Part shown: positions 1 through 7,221 of the stretch, in pieces
Numbering within the stretch: position 1 is the stretch's first letter
How the letters are laid out: each line of letters starts with the position of its first letter
Assembly: GCA_027485535.1 (NCBI GenBank)
Contig: JAIXQV010000217.1
Location: forward strand, 1-16,298
Direction of reading: 5' to 3'
DNA: 16,298 bases
Origin: Oxalobacteraceae bacterium
Lineage (GTDB): Bacteria; Pseudomonadota; Gammaproteobacteria; Burkholderiales; Burkholderiaceae_D
Program-made: the position numbers and the translations under genes
Notes under the pieces: generated by a model
The model's input: only the letters and a program-made list of their open reading frames with translations
The model's database searches: none
What the model was told of the DNA's origin: nothing

Positions 1-87
1 AGCGGCGGCAATGAACATTCAGGTTTATACTTCGAACTCAGGCATCAAGGGCGGGCAATCGATCCGCTCGCCTGGCTCAACAGGTGA
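1..87 (+). CDS. envC: EnvC-like M23 murein hydrolase activator, 3' end only
   Basis: This is the last 28 codons of a gene that begins left of the window, in the frame starting at base 1 and ending in TGA at 85-87. The peptide contains GLYFELRHQG followed by RAIDPLAWLNR. That is the typical C-terminus of LytM/M23 (EnvC, NlpD type) domains, where the ELRH stretch belongs to the last strand of the peptidase fold. EnvC proteins are periplasmic activators of the cell-separation amidases. The stop lies 3 bases before the ctpA start, so the two genes are probably co-transcribed, as is usual in betaproteobacteria. Only the tail is visible, so the EnvC assignment over other M23 proteins rests mostly on the ctpA linkage. 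Confidence 0.8.
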   Translation, partial: SGGNEHSGLYFELRHQGRAIDPLAWLNR

Positions 88-90
88 GAC

Positions 91-1509
91 ATGGGCAGCA
101 AATTGAAAAATCTTGGCTTAGTAGGACTCGGACTGATCGCCGGTATCGCCGGTTCGATGCAGTTCGACGCAATGGCCCAACGTAACGCTAACTCACCGCT
201 ACCCATCGAAGAGCTGCGCACGCTCGCCGACGTATTCGGATTGATCAAGACCGACTATGTCGAGCCGGTCGAAGACAAAAAGTTACTGACCGAGGCAATC
301 TCCGGCATGGTGTCGTCGCTTGACCCACACTCTGCCTTCCTCGACAAAAAAGCGTTCAAGGAACTGCGCGAGGGCACACAGGGCAAGTTCGTTGGCCTCG
401 GCATTGAGGTCGGTATGGAAGATGGCTATGTGAAAGTCATCTCACCGATTGAAGACTCGCCTGCATTTAAAGCCGGGCTGAAGTCGGGTGATTTGATTAC
501 GCGGCTGGACAGCACACCGGTGAAAGGCATGACGCTGGATGAAGCCGTCAAGCGCATGCGCGGTGAGCCAAACACCAAAATTACGCTGACCGTAGCGCGC
601 AAAGAAGAAGACAAACCGCTGCTTATCACCATCGTGCGGCAAGAAATCAAGGTGCAGAGCGTCAAGGGCAAGATGATCGAGCCCGGTTTTGGCTGGATAC
701 GCGTGTCGCAATTCCAAGAGCCAACCGTTGAAGACCTCGCCAAAAAAATCAATCAGCTGTACCAGCAAGACCCCGGCATGAAGGGGCTGGTGCTTGATCT
801 GCGTAACGACCCGGGCGGTGTGCTGCCGGGGGCGATTGGTGTATCTGCAGCTTTCCTGCCAAAAGATGTGCCGGTTGTCTCGACCAACGGTCAACTGCCC
901 GACTCCAAGGCCACCTACTACGCGCGCCGCGAGTTCTATGGCACGCGTGCGGGTACCGACCCACTCGCTCGACTGCCTGAAGGCATCAAAAAAGTGAAAA
1001 TGGTGGTGCTGGTCAATTCCGGCTCCGCCTCCGCCTCGGAGATCGTGGCTGGCGCGCTGCAAGACTATAAGCGTGCCGTCATCATGGGCACGCAGACCTT
1101 TGGCAAAGGCTCGGTGCAGACCATCCGTCAGCTATCGGCCGATACCGCTGTCAAGCTGACCACCGCCCGCTACTACACACCGAATGGCCGCGCGATTCAG
1201 GCCAAGGGTATCGTGCCGGATTTGTTGGTGGATGAATACGCTGATGGCGATGGCATGAACGGCTTGCGTCTGCGTGAGGCCGACCTGCAAAAGCATTTGT
1301 CTAATGACAAAGATAAAGACGCTGAAAAAGGTGCGGCGATCGTCGATGAACTGGAAGAAGCGAAGCGCTTGTCAGCACTCGAGAAGAAGCGCAAACCCAT
1401 GGAATTCGGTGGCAAGGATGACTTCCAGCTAGCGCAAGCACTCAACCATTTGAAGGGCATGCCCGTTCAAACATCGAAGGCGCCTAAAGTCGAAACCAAG
1501 AAAGAGTAA
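91..1509 (+). CDS. ctpA: Carboxy-terminal processing protease CtpA (S41 family)
   Basis: A 472-residue periplasmic serine protease that trims or degrades envelope proteins from their C-termini. Residues 1-29 form a hydrophobic signal or anchor ending AMA|Q. A helical N-terminal region follows, then a PDZ domain at about 100-185 with the GLGIEV carboxylate-binding segment, then the S41 catalytic core at about 190-380. The core contains NSGSASASEI, with S314 the likely nucleophile and E317 three residues on, and TFGKGSVQ with K339. The 25-residue Ser-Lys spacing matches the Ser/Lys dyad of the family. The C-terminal tail from about 400 is highly charged and probably helical. The start is ATG with AGGTGAG overlapping the upstream envC stop, so the pair is likely translationally coupled. 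An intrinsic terminator follows the stop by about 55 bases. Confidence 0.96.
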   Translation: MGSKLKNLGLVGLGLIAGIAGSMQFDAMAQRNANSPLPIEELRTLADVFGLIKTDYVEPVEDKKLLTEAISGMVSSLDPHSAFLDKKAFKELREGTQGKFVGLGIEVGMEDGYVKVISPIEDSPAFKAGLKSGDLITRLDSTPVKGMTLDEAVKRMRGEPNTKITLTVARKEEDKPLLITIVRQEIKVQSVKGKMIEPGFGWIRVSQFQEPTVEDLAKKINQLYQQDPGMKGLVLDLRNDPGGVLPGAIGVSAAFLPKDVPVVSTNGQLPDSKATYYARREFYGTRAGTDPLARLPEGIKKVKMVVLVNSGSASASEIVAGALQDYKRAVIMGTQTFGKGSVQTIRQLSADTAVKLTTARYYTPNGRAIQAKGIVPDLLVDEYADGDGMNGLRLREADLQKHLSNDKDKDAEKGAAIVDELEEAKRLSALEKKRKPMEFGGKDDFQLAQALNHLKGMPVQTSKAPKVETKKE

Positions 1510-1563
1510 AGCTTCATCAATCGAGCGGTCGCCGTGAGTTTCAAAACCGCCCGGCTCTCCGAC

Positions 1564-1591
1564 AACGGCCGCACGCTCTGCGGCCGTTTTT
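1564..1591 (+). terminator. Rho-independent terminator after ctpA
   Basis: A perfect 10-bp inverted repeat (aacggccgca at 1564-1573 and tgcggccgtt at 1579-1588) with a 5-base loop runs into a T tract at 1587-1591. It probably ends the envC-ctpA transcript. It also lies only 16 bases before the next ATG, so it would act on any transcript entering moeB from upstream. Confidence 0.9.
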
Positions 1592-1607
1592 CATTCAAGA
1601 CTTAGTG

Positions 1608-2372
1608 ATGGATGATCAACAGCTACTGCGCTACTCGCGTCACATACTGCTCGACGAGATCGGCATCGAGGGCCAGGAGAAGCTGCTGGCTGCGCATGCC
1701 TTGGTCATCGGCGCGGGTGGCTTGGGCTCCCCGGTTGCGCTTTACCTCGCTTCTGCTGGCATTGGCAAAATCACACTAGTCGATGATGACACAGTCGATC
1801 TGACCAATTTGCAGCGCCAAGTTCTTCACACCACGGCACGGGTTGGTCAGCCCAAAGCTGCTTCCGGCAAGCAGACGCTCGCCGAGATCAATCCTGAGAT
1901 CAAGGTGCTTGCACTGCAAGAGCGTGCGGATGATGATCGATTAAAAGCGCTCGTGGAGGAGGCCAGCGTGGTGCTGGATTGCACCGACAACTTCCGAACG
2001 CGGCACGCGATCAATCGGGCCTGTGTGAATGCCCGCGTGCCGCTGGTGTCTGGTGCAGCAATACGCATGGACGGACAGGTTGCTGTGTTCGACCCACGCG
2101 GTGGCGATAGCGCCTGTTACGCCTGCCTGTTCCCGCCTGATCAAGTGTTTGAAGAGGTGCAATGCGCCACCATGGGCGTATTCGCGCCGCTGGTCGGCAT
2201 TATCGGGACAGTGCAAGCCGCCGAGGCCTTGAAGCTGGTGATGGGCATCGGCGAATCGCTCGCCAACCGCTTGCTGATGCTAGACGCGCGTTCGATGGAA
2301 TGGACCAGCATACGAACCGCCAAGAGCCACGACTGCGCAGTGTGCGCGGGCACGGCGCGCGCGATCGACTGA
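1608..2372 (+). CDS. moeB: MoeB/ThiF-type E1-like adenylyltransferase
   Basis: A 254-residue E1-like enzyme (HesA/MoeB/ThiF) that adenylates the C-terminal Gly-Gly of a small sulfur-carrier protein, MoaD in molybdopterin synthesis or ThiS in thiamine synthesis. The nucleotide-binding loop is GAGGLG at residues 35-40, followed by an acidic strand end at D59/D60, NLQRQ at 67-71 and CTDN at 125-128. Two zinc CxxC pairs are present, C170/C173 and C243/C246. C186 in QCATMG sits where this family often has a conserved reactive cysteine. There is no C-terminal rhodanese domain. I start at the ATG; an in-frame GTG at 1605 would add one residue, and neither has a clear Shine-Dalgarno. No moa, moe or thi gene is nearby, so the choice between MoeB and ThiF is open; length and zinc pairs favour MoeB. 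Confidence 0.9.
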   Translation: MDDQQLLRYSRHILLDEIGIEGQEKLLAAHALVIGAGGLGSPVALYLASAGIGKITLVDDDTVDLTNLQRQVLHTTARVGQPKAASGKQTLAEINPEIKVLALQERADDDRLKALVEEASVVLDCTDNFRTRHAINRACVNARVPLVSGAAIRMDGQVAVFDPRGGDSACYACLFPPDQVFEEVQCATMGVFAPLVGIIGTVQAAEALKLVMGIGESLANRLLMLDARSMEWTSIRTAKSHDCAVCAGTARAID

Positions 2373-2392
2373 AACACGACTGCATCAATTGA

Positions 2393-2419
2393 GTCATCCC
2401 GGCGAAGGCCGGGATCCAG
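2393..2419. repeat. REP-like intergenic hairpin repeat
   Basis: The stretch contains an 8-bp perfect inverted repeat (atcccggc at 2396-2403 and gccgggat at 2408-2415) around a GAAG loop, within the form gtcatcccggcgaaggccgg and its continuation gatccag. From memory, this form is a dispersed intergenic repeat in many proteobacterial genomes. It sits between the convergent moeB and slmA stops (2372 and 2422), where it could shield both 3' ends or act as a bidirectional terminator. There is no T tract on either side. Confidence 0.8.
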
Positions 2420-2421
2420 GC

Positions 2422-2997
2422 TTAGCCAACCAACAAACCCAGCTGCAGCACTGCGCCGTCCGTTGGCTTCAGCTGAAAACCGCTCTTGGCGAAACGGTGC
2501 CAGCGCCCGATGACGAAAGCCATCAGCAACGCGGCGCGCGCGGCTGCTTCTGCTTCCGCCGGGCCGCCTTGGGTGGCGGCCAGCTTCCATGACTGCCGTA
2601 AGGCCAGCTCGACACGGTCAACAAATTGGTTCATGCGCCGCTGCAAGCGCTCGTCTTCGTTCACGAGCGCATCACCAATCATCACCTTGGTCATGCCGGG
2701 GTTTTGCTCGGAAAAATCGAGCAGCATACGCGCTACCGCGAGCGCCTGACGGCGACCGTTTTCTTCGCTTTGGGTGATCTTGTTGACTAGCGTGAAAATT
2801 GTGGTCTCGATAAATTCGATCAGTCCCTCATACATCTGCGCCTTGCTGGCGAAGTGGCGGTAGAGCGCGGCTTCAGACACATCTAGCTTGGCCGCGAGCG
2901 CGGCCGTCGTGACCTTCTCCGCGATGGGGCTTTCCAGCATGCCAGCGAGCGCCTGCAGGATCTGTAGTTTCCGCTCACCTGTCTTGGAGTTCGGCAT
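2422..2997 (-). CDS. slmA: Nucleoid occlusion factor SlmA (TetR fold)
   Basis: A 191-residue TetR-fold protein. SlmA binds sites spread over the chromosome and, when DNA-bound, antagonises FtsZ polymerisation so that septa do not form over the nucleoid. The N-terminal helix-turn-helix at about residues 29-52 includes TTAALAAKLDVSEAALYRHF, which closely matches the SlmA recognition region. It is followed by EGLIEFIE and later by NPGMTK and DERLQRRMNQ, which I recognise from gammaproteobacterial SlmA. Length is near the roughly 198 residues of the E. coli protein. It is the last gene of the minus-strand group with argB and the nucleotidase, 48 bases after the nucleotidase stop. I see no strong Shine-Dalgarno. 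A generic TetR repressor is the alternative, but similarity over the ligand domain makes SlmA much more likely. Confidence 0.9.
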   Translation of the reverse strand: MPNSKTGERKLQILQALAGMLESPIAEKVTTAALAAKLDVSEAALYRHFASKAQMYEGLIEFIETTIFTLVNKITQSEENGRRQALAVARMLLDFSEQNPGMTKVMIGDALVNEDERLQRRMNQFVDRVELALRQSWKLAATQGGPAEAEAAARAALLMAFVIGRWHRFAKSGFQLKPTDGAVLQLGLLVG

Positions 2998-3045
2998 GGT
3001 CTTGTCAGTCCGGCAAAAGTGGGAAAGCCCGTTTCGGCAGCAGCC

Positions 3046-3732
3046 CTAACGCCGCAAGCGCGAGAGACGACCGGGCAGCTTGTGAAGTGATTTTACTTGT
3101 ACATCGGCGCATCCCGGACGAAAAAAAACACGGGGTGAAAAACCACTGAACCAGACTGTCCGCATGTGCAGGGATTTCGCCGACTTCAAGTTCTCGATCG
3201 AGTCTTCAACCAGCACGCAGCGCGACGCCGCTAGACCGCGTTGCCGCAGTAAACGCCGAAGCAATAGTTTCGACGGCTTGGGCCGCCATTGCCTGTGCAC
3301 CTGCATGGATTCAATCGGCACATGTTCGGCAAAGTGGCGGTGCAGACCAAGGTGTCGCACGACTGAGCGGGCGTAAGCGCGCGGTGCATTGGTCAGCAAG
3401 ATCTTGCGGCCCGGCAGGCGTTTTAACAGCCTGGCGATACCGCGCTCGGCGCGAATCATTTGCGCGAGATTGTCGAACTGATGCGCTTCATGCAAAAAAT
3501 CTTCTGCACGCACACCATGATGCCGCACCATCCCCAGCAAGGTGGCACCGTAGCGCTGCCAGTAGCGGACGCGCACCTCATTCACTGCCTCCGGATGCGC
3601 GGGCAGATCTTGCTCTGCCAGCACGCGCGAAATCAGCGCGTTCATGTTGTTGTTAATGGCAGGGAAGATCGCGTGCGACGCGTTGTGGAGTGTGTTGTCG
3701 AGGTCAAACAGCCAGACGAGCTTACGAGTCAC
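3046..3732 (-). CDS. HAD-family pyrimidine 5'-nucleotidase
   Basis: A haloacid dehalogenase-type phosphatase related to yeast Sdt1 and plant/bacterial pyrimidine 5'-nucleotidases, which dephosphorylate nucleoside monophosphates or related small phosphates. Counting from the upstream TTG (two residues longer than the start chosen here), motif I is FDLDNTLHN with D12/D14, motif II is LLTNAP with T116, motif III is K154 in RPKPS, and motif IV is VLVEDSIENL with E178/D179. All four HAD motifs are intact. I choose GTG at 3732-3730 because TGAGG lies 6 bases upstream; a TTG at 3738-3736 abuts that site and is less likely. The C-terminal 40 residues are strongly basic. It follows argB on the same strand after 190 bases. 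Substrate is inferred from family and from conserved linkage with argB and slmA in betaproteobacteria. Confidence 0.85.
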   Translation of the reverse strand: MTRKLVWLFDLDNTLHNASHAIFPAINNNMNALISRVLAEQDLPAHPEAVNEVRVRYWQRYGATLLGMVRHHGVRAEDFLHEAHQFDNLAQMIRAERGIARLLKRLPGRKILLTNAPRAYARSVVRHLGLHRHFAEHVPIESMQVHRQWRPKPSKLLLRRLLRQRGLAASRCVLVEDSIENLKSAKSLHMRTVWFSGFSPRVFFRPGCADVQVKSLHKLPGRLSRLRR

Positions 3733-3922
3733 GTACAACCTCAGTACAAAGTGAGTCTGTGCGCCGTCGAGCCAGCGTTACGAGCGGCTCGATGCCGCGC
3801 CGAGAAGGGAAGCGGGTGACTTCGCGTTGCGTGCACAGCGCCCCGCAAAGAAAGCCGTGCGGACTTTGCGGCAAGCATCACAGACGCAAATGCGAGTCGC
3901 GCAATCGCTCGACAGTCAGCAA

Positions 3923-4810
3923 TCAGTGGGAGCGGATCATGGTTCCGAACGCCTGCTCGGTGAGCACTTCCAGCAGCAGTGAATGCTCGATACGGCCGTC
4001 GATGATATGGACCGTATTGACACCGGATTTTGCGGCGTCGAGTGCGGAAGAAATCTTCGGCAACATGCCGCCAGAGATGGTGCCATCTTCGAACATGTCA
4101 TCAATCTCGCGCGCAGACAGGTTGGTCAGCAATTGTCCGTTTTTATCCAGTACGCCCGGGATATTGGTCATCATGATCAGCTTTTCCGCTCGCAGGATTT
4201 CTGCAATCTTGCCAGCGACCAGATCGGCATTGATATTGTAGGCCTGACCATCAACCCCAAAGCCAATCGGCGAGATGATCGGAATGAAGGCATCGTCCTG
4301 CAATGCTTTGACCACGGCAGGGTTGATTGCCTCGATCTCACCGACGAAGCCGATATCAACATATTCACCCGGCTTGTCTTTGTCCGGCATCTGCATCTTG
4401 CGGGCGCGAATCAGACCGCCATCTTTACCGGTCAGACCAACCGCTTGGCCGCCGTAATGATTGATCAGCATCACGATATCCTGCTGCACCTCGCCACCCA
4501 GCACCCACTCAACCACTTCCATGGTCTCTTCGTCGGTGATACGCATGCCCTGCACGAAGCTGCCCTGCTTGCCGATTTTTTTCAGTGCGCTATCAATTTG
4601 TGGCCCGCCACCATGAACCACCACCGGGTTCATGCCGACCAGTTTGAGCAAGATGACGTCGCGCGCAAAGCCATGCTTCAGTCGCTCTTCGGTCATGGCG
4701 TTACCGCCGTATTTGACGACGATGGTCTTGCCGTGGAATTTACGGATATAAGGCAGCGCCTCTGCGAGGATCTCGGCCTTGATCTCAGGAGCAATAGCAG
4801 AAGTGGGCAT
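3923..4810 (-). CDS. argB: Acetylglutamate kinase ArgB
   Basis: N-acetyl-L-glutamate kinase, 295 residues, second step of arginine synthesis (ATP phosphorylation of N-acetylglutamate). The ATP/phosphate elements are KYGGNAM with K33 and HGGGPQ at 66-71. Substrate-binding features include R90 in GMRITD and YNINAD at 191-196, and K252 lies in SGGMLPKIS. The N-terminal extension of about 25 residues with ALPYIRKF, and the C-terminal HSLLLEVLTEQ segment ending GTMI, resemble the arginine-inhibited hexameric type. Feedback control by arginine is therefore inferred, not shown. The 88-base gap before it holds a TAAAAT box at 4852-4847 but no convincing -35, and no Shine-Dalgarno precedes the ATG. 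It may be transcribed separately from birA-coaX or by readthrough. Confidence 0.97.
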   Translation of the reverse strand: MPTSAIAPEIKAEILAEALPYIRKFHGKTIVVKYGGNAMTEERLKHGFARDVILLKLVGMNPVVVHGGGPQIDSALKKIGKQGSFVQGMRITDEETMEVVEWVLGGEVQQDIVMLINHYGGQAVGLTGKDGGLIRARKMQMPDKDKPGEYVDIGFVGEIEAINPAVVKALQDDAFIPIISPIGFGVDGQAYNINADLVAGKIAEILRAEKLIMMTNIPGVLDKNGQLLTNLSAREIDDMFEDGTISGGMLPKISSALDAAKSGVNTVHIIDGRIEHSLLLEVLTEQAFGTMIRSH

Positions 4811-4898
4811 TGCGGTAGGGGTGGTCAGCGGACAGGAAAGAGCGCGATTTTACTCCCAACCCGCGATGCCTCGCGCCGGATTTTTAGCGGCCCGCCGC

Positions 4899-5543
4899 CT
4901 AGTGGCAAGCACGCAGGGAAAGACTGCCGAATTTTGTCGCCAGTGATTTCACCTCGTCACGTGACTCGACGCCCTCCATCGAGACGCGGATCGCATAACG
5001 CGTGGCATTCAGGGGGTACTCGCCGATACGCGCATCACTCACGCCCGCCGCCCGTAGCTTCTCCAGATGCGCCTCGGCTAGCTCGCTGCGGGTAAACCGC
5101 CCTAGGGAAATACCCCAGCGCCTTACCGAGTCATCCCGGATCACGGCGCTATCGGCGAAGCCCAAGCCACGTAACTGCGCCAAGCGACGGTTAGCCGCCT
5201 CTTCAGTGGGCAGCGGTGGAATGAATATCTGCTGGGATGAAGCCGCCTGAACCAGACGGCGCTCGGGCGTGGGCTTGGAGGGCAGCTTGGCGAGTTGCTG
5301 CTCGAACGATGCCACGGTCTGCGTGTTGAAATCACCGATTTCAATACAAGCTGGCTTTGCCGCAGTGCTCGCTGAACCATGCTCTGACGCAGCCGATTTG
5401 CCTGACACGTCGATCAAATTCAAGCGCTCGGCGTTTACTTGTTGTGACATCCGATCCGGCTCACTACCGAACTGCTGCGTGGCCTGCATCAGCAAAAGGA
5501 CGATGGCGTTTGCCAATAGCAGCAAAAAAAATAGCGGTCTCAT
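4899..5543 (-). CDS. Membrane-anchored SPOR-domain protein
   Basis: A 214-residue protein with an N-terminal membrane segment at about residues 4-20 (rich in Leu and Phe) and no cleavage motif, so it is probably a bitopic inner-membrane protein. A low-complexity linker runs to about 65. A SPOR-like peptidoglycan-binding region follows at about 105-190; it has two imperfect repeats with NRRLAQLRGLGF and AHLEKLRAAG, each followed by strands such as WGISLGRF and YAIRVS. SPOR domains bind denuded glycan at division sites, so a septal location is likely. The ATG shares one base with the coaX stop (TGATG), and GGAG lies 5 bases upstream inside coaX, so translation is coupled to coaX. Proteins like this often follow coaX in betaproteobacteria; the specific role is unknown. 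Confidence 0.85.
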   Translation of the reverse strand: MRPLFFLLLLANAIVLLLMQATQQFGSEPDRMSQQVNAERLNLIDVSGKSAASEHGSASTAAKPACIEIGDFNTQTVASFEQQLAKLPSKPTPERRLVQAASSQQIFIPPLPTEEAANRRLAQLRGLGFADSAVIRDDSVRRWGISLGRFTRSELAEAHLEKLRAAGVSDARIGEYPLNATRYAIRVSMEGVESRDEVKSLATKFGSLSLRACH

Positions 5544-6283
5544 CACGACTCCGATAATGCAGCAACATGCAATCCGCGTAGCACTAGCTGCTCGACTTGC
5601 TGAACCGGTGCAGGCACATACGGCAGCAGATATTCCGCTGCCCCGCCAGACAGCACACAACTTGCCTCTGGCAGTTGGGCCCGGGCCTGCATGATTGCGC
5701 CCAGTTGCGCCTGCACACAACCGCTGACAATCGCGTCAAGTGTATTGTCGGCAAAGCACGAGACAGATACACGCGCATCAACATGCGGTAGCTGCGCCGT
5801 ACTAAGCGCCAGTGACTGCGCCATGGTACCGAGTCCGGGCAGAATCATGCCGCCGAGGAAGCGGCCGCTAGCATCCAATGCATCAATCGTGGTTGCGGTA
5901 CCTGCGGTAATCACGAGCAGTGCTTGTTCGGGAAACAAGGCGCGTGCGCCGATTAACGACGCAAAACGATCACAGCCCAGCTGGTTTGGGTCTCGGTAAC
6001 CATTCATCACACCCGCGCACTGCGCCTGCGAGCGAAACCAGTGCACAGACTCACTGGGCATCCCGCTTGCGCGCAATAAGGCTTCCAGCTTCGATCGGAT
6101 CGTTGCACCAGCCACATTGGATACCCAAGCGTGGTGCGGCTGGTGCTTGGCCAAGATAGTCGCTAGCGCGTCGAGTTCTGCATGAAACAATGCGCCACTC
6201 GCCTGCCATGCCCCCAACTCAGCATCTTCATGAGCCAGCGCCCATTTCACGCGCGTATTTCCTGCGTCGATCAGTAGCAGCAT
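5543..6283 (-). CDS. coaX: Type III pantothenate kinase CoaX (Baf family)
   Basis: A 246-residue ASKHA-fold kinase that phosphorylates pantothenate, the first committed step to coenzyme A. The phosphate-1 loop is DAGNTRVKW at residues 6-14. The pantothenate/catalytic segment is GYRDPNQLGCDRF at 95-107, where D105 is the likely base. The phosphate-2 segment is ITAGTATTID at 125-134, and GGMILPGL follows at 144-151. Many CoaX proteins have Asp at the start of DxGTA; here it is T126-A-G-T-A, as I recall from Bordetella Baf-like members. Type III enzymes typically need a monovalent cation and are not inhibited by CoA. The ATG at 6283 is one base after the birA stop, with AAGG about 6 bases upstream, which indicates coupling. 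An open extension to 6505 overlaps birA and is not used. Confidence 0.95.
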   Translation of the reverse strand: MLLLIDAGNTRVKWALAHEDAELGAWQASGALFHAELDALATILAKHQPHHAWVSNVAGATIRSKLEALLRASGMPSESVHWFRSQAQCAGVMNGYRDPNQLGCDRFASLIGARALFPEQALLVITAGTATTIDALDASGRFLGGMILPGLGTMAQSLALSTAQLPHVDARVSVSCFADNTLDAIVSGCVQAQLGAIMQARAQLPEASCVLSGGAAEYLLPYVPAPVQQVEQLVLRGLHVAALSES

Positions 6284-6284
6284 G

Positions 6285-7085
6285 TCACGCCTTATTTGTT
6301 GAAAGCGCGCGCAGAGAAAGATCTCCCGCTGTGACAGCGACCAGCCCTGCGTCTGTCTCGAGTTGCAAGCAGCCCGCAGCATCGATGCCGCGTGCAACAC
6401 CCTCGTGGAGTAGCTTTCCTTGATCCACGATACAGACAGGCAATCCGGCAAAGGCATGCCAGCGCTGCCAACGATCAATGAATGGTGTGAGGCCTTGGGT
6501 ATCAAACAGACGAAGCGCGCCGACGAGCGCGTCGGTGAGGGTCGCTAGCAAGGCGTTGCGATCAATATTCTCGCCGAGTGCGGTGACATCGTGTGGCAAA
6601 CCGGTATCGCGCGCGGCATTGGCATGTACATTCAGCCCGACCCCAACGACTGCCCACACGCTGTCGCTACTGCCGTTTCGCGCAACACCCGTTTCGACCA
6701 GCACACCGCCGAGCTTGGCACCCTCCAGCAATAAGTCATTCGGCCACTTCAGCGTCACGGGATGGTTAAGCGTACGCAGCGTATCGGCGAGCGCAACACC
6801 AACCGCCAGTGGCAAACCAGCTAACTGCATCAGCCCGCGTGAAAACGGCCAGGCCAATGAAAAACACAAACTGTCACCACGCGCCGCGCGCCACTCGCGA
6901 CCCGCGCGACCACGGCCTGCGCTCTGCTGCTCAGCGACGCGCAGGACAGGTGCGCTCAGCTGATCGATGCGCTGTCGCAAATCAGCGTTAGTGGAGGCAG
7001 TCTCTGCAACGACCTCAATAACCAGACCATCGCGGACCGCACTGCATTGCGCGGCGATTAGTTCGGCGTCTAATGGATCATTCAT
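6285..7085 (-). CDS. birA: Biotin--[acetyl-CoA-carboxylase] ligase, monofunctional
   Basis: A 266-residue biotin protein ligase that makes biotinyl-AMP and transfers biotin to the carrier lysine of carboxylases. The catalytic core begins with STN at 31-33, then the adenylate loop GRGRAG at 57-62, KWPNDLL at 113-119, K124 in AKLGGVL and VGVGLNV at 147-153. A small C-terminal SH3-like domain closes the protein. There are only about 20 residues before the core, so the winged-helix DNA-binding domain of E. coli BirA is absent; this is a class I ligase and should not repress biotin genes itself. I choose the ATG at 7085, since 23 further upstream codons overlap the divergent vanZ region and are basic and unconserved in appearance. 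It heads the birA-coaX-SPOR operon. Confidence 0.94.
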   Translation of the reverse strand: MNDPLDAELIAAQCSAVRDGLVIEVVAETASTNADLRQRIDQLSAPVLRVAEQQSAGRGRAGREWRAARGDSLCFSLAWPFSRGLMQLAGLPLAVGVALADTLRTLNHPVTLKWPNDLLLEGAKLGGVLVETGVARNGSSDSVWAVVGVGLNVHANAARDTGLPHDVTALGENIDRNALLATLTDALVGALRLFDTQGLTPFIDRWQRWHAFAGLPVCIVDQGKLLHEGVARGIDAAGCLQLETDAGLVAVTAGDLSLRALSTNKA

Positions 7086-7097
7086 AGGCGCATTGTA
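7086..7097 (-). promoter_or_regulatory. Possible -10 box placed for a near-leaderless birA mRNA
   Basis: Read on the minus strand, TACAAT (7097-7092) lies 6 bases before the birA ATG. A start site at normal distance would fall on or next to the A of the ATG. No good -35 lies 16-18 bases further upstream, and there is no Shine-Dalgarno, which fits a leaderless message. The evidence is pattern only. Confidence 0.35.
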
Positions 7098-7221
7098 TCG
7101 GCTACGCCGGCGATGGATGACGCCCGCCGGAAAGTCCAATACACTGCAGCGCATGTCGGCGCCGCTATCGACCCTGCCAGTGAAGTCAACCGAGCATCGC
7201 AGCAGCGAGGCCGAGGCATCA

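Noticed and set aside
442..1062. Minus-strand open frame of 206 codons opposite ctpA
   Set aside because: It lies wholly inside the well-supported ctpA PDZ and catalytic regions and has no ribosome site or family resemblance.
3690..4241. Plus-strand frame across the argB-nucleotidase gap
   Set aside because: Most of it is antisense to argB and the nucleotidase. The part in the gap is Arg/Ser-rich without motifs, so I do not call a gene in the gap.
4811..4898. Strong terminator between the SPOR gene and argB
   Set aside because: A 4-bp GCGG/CCGC stem follows the SPOR stop on the minus strand, but it is short and followed by A residues rather than T, so I do not list it.
3983..5095. Long plus-strand open frame of 370 codons opposite argB and the SPOR gene
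   Set aside because: It is antisense to argB, whose kinase motifs are intact, and its translation is rich in His, Asp and Gln with no recognisable domain. It is an artefact of codon bias.
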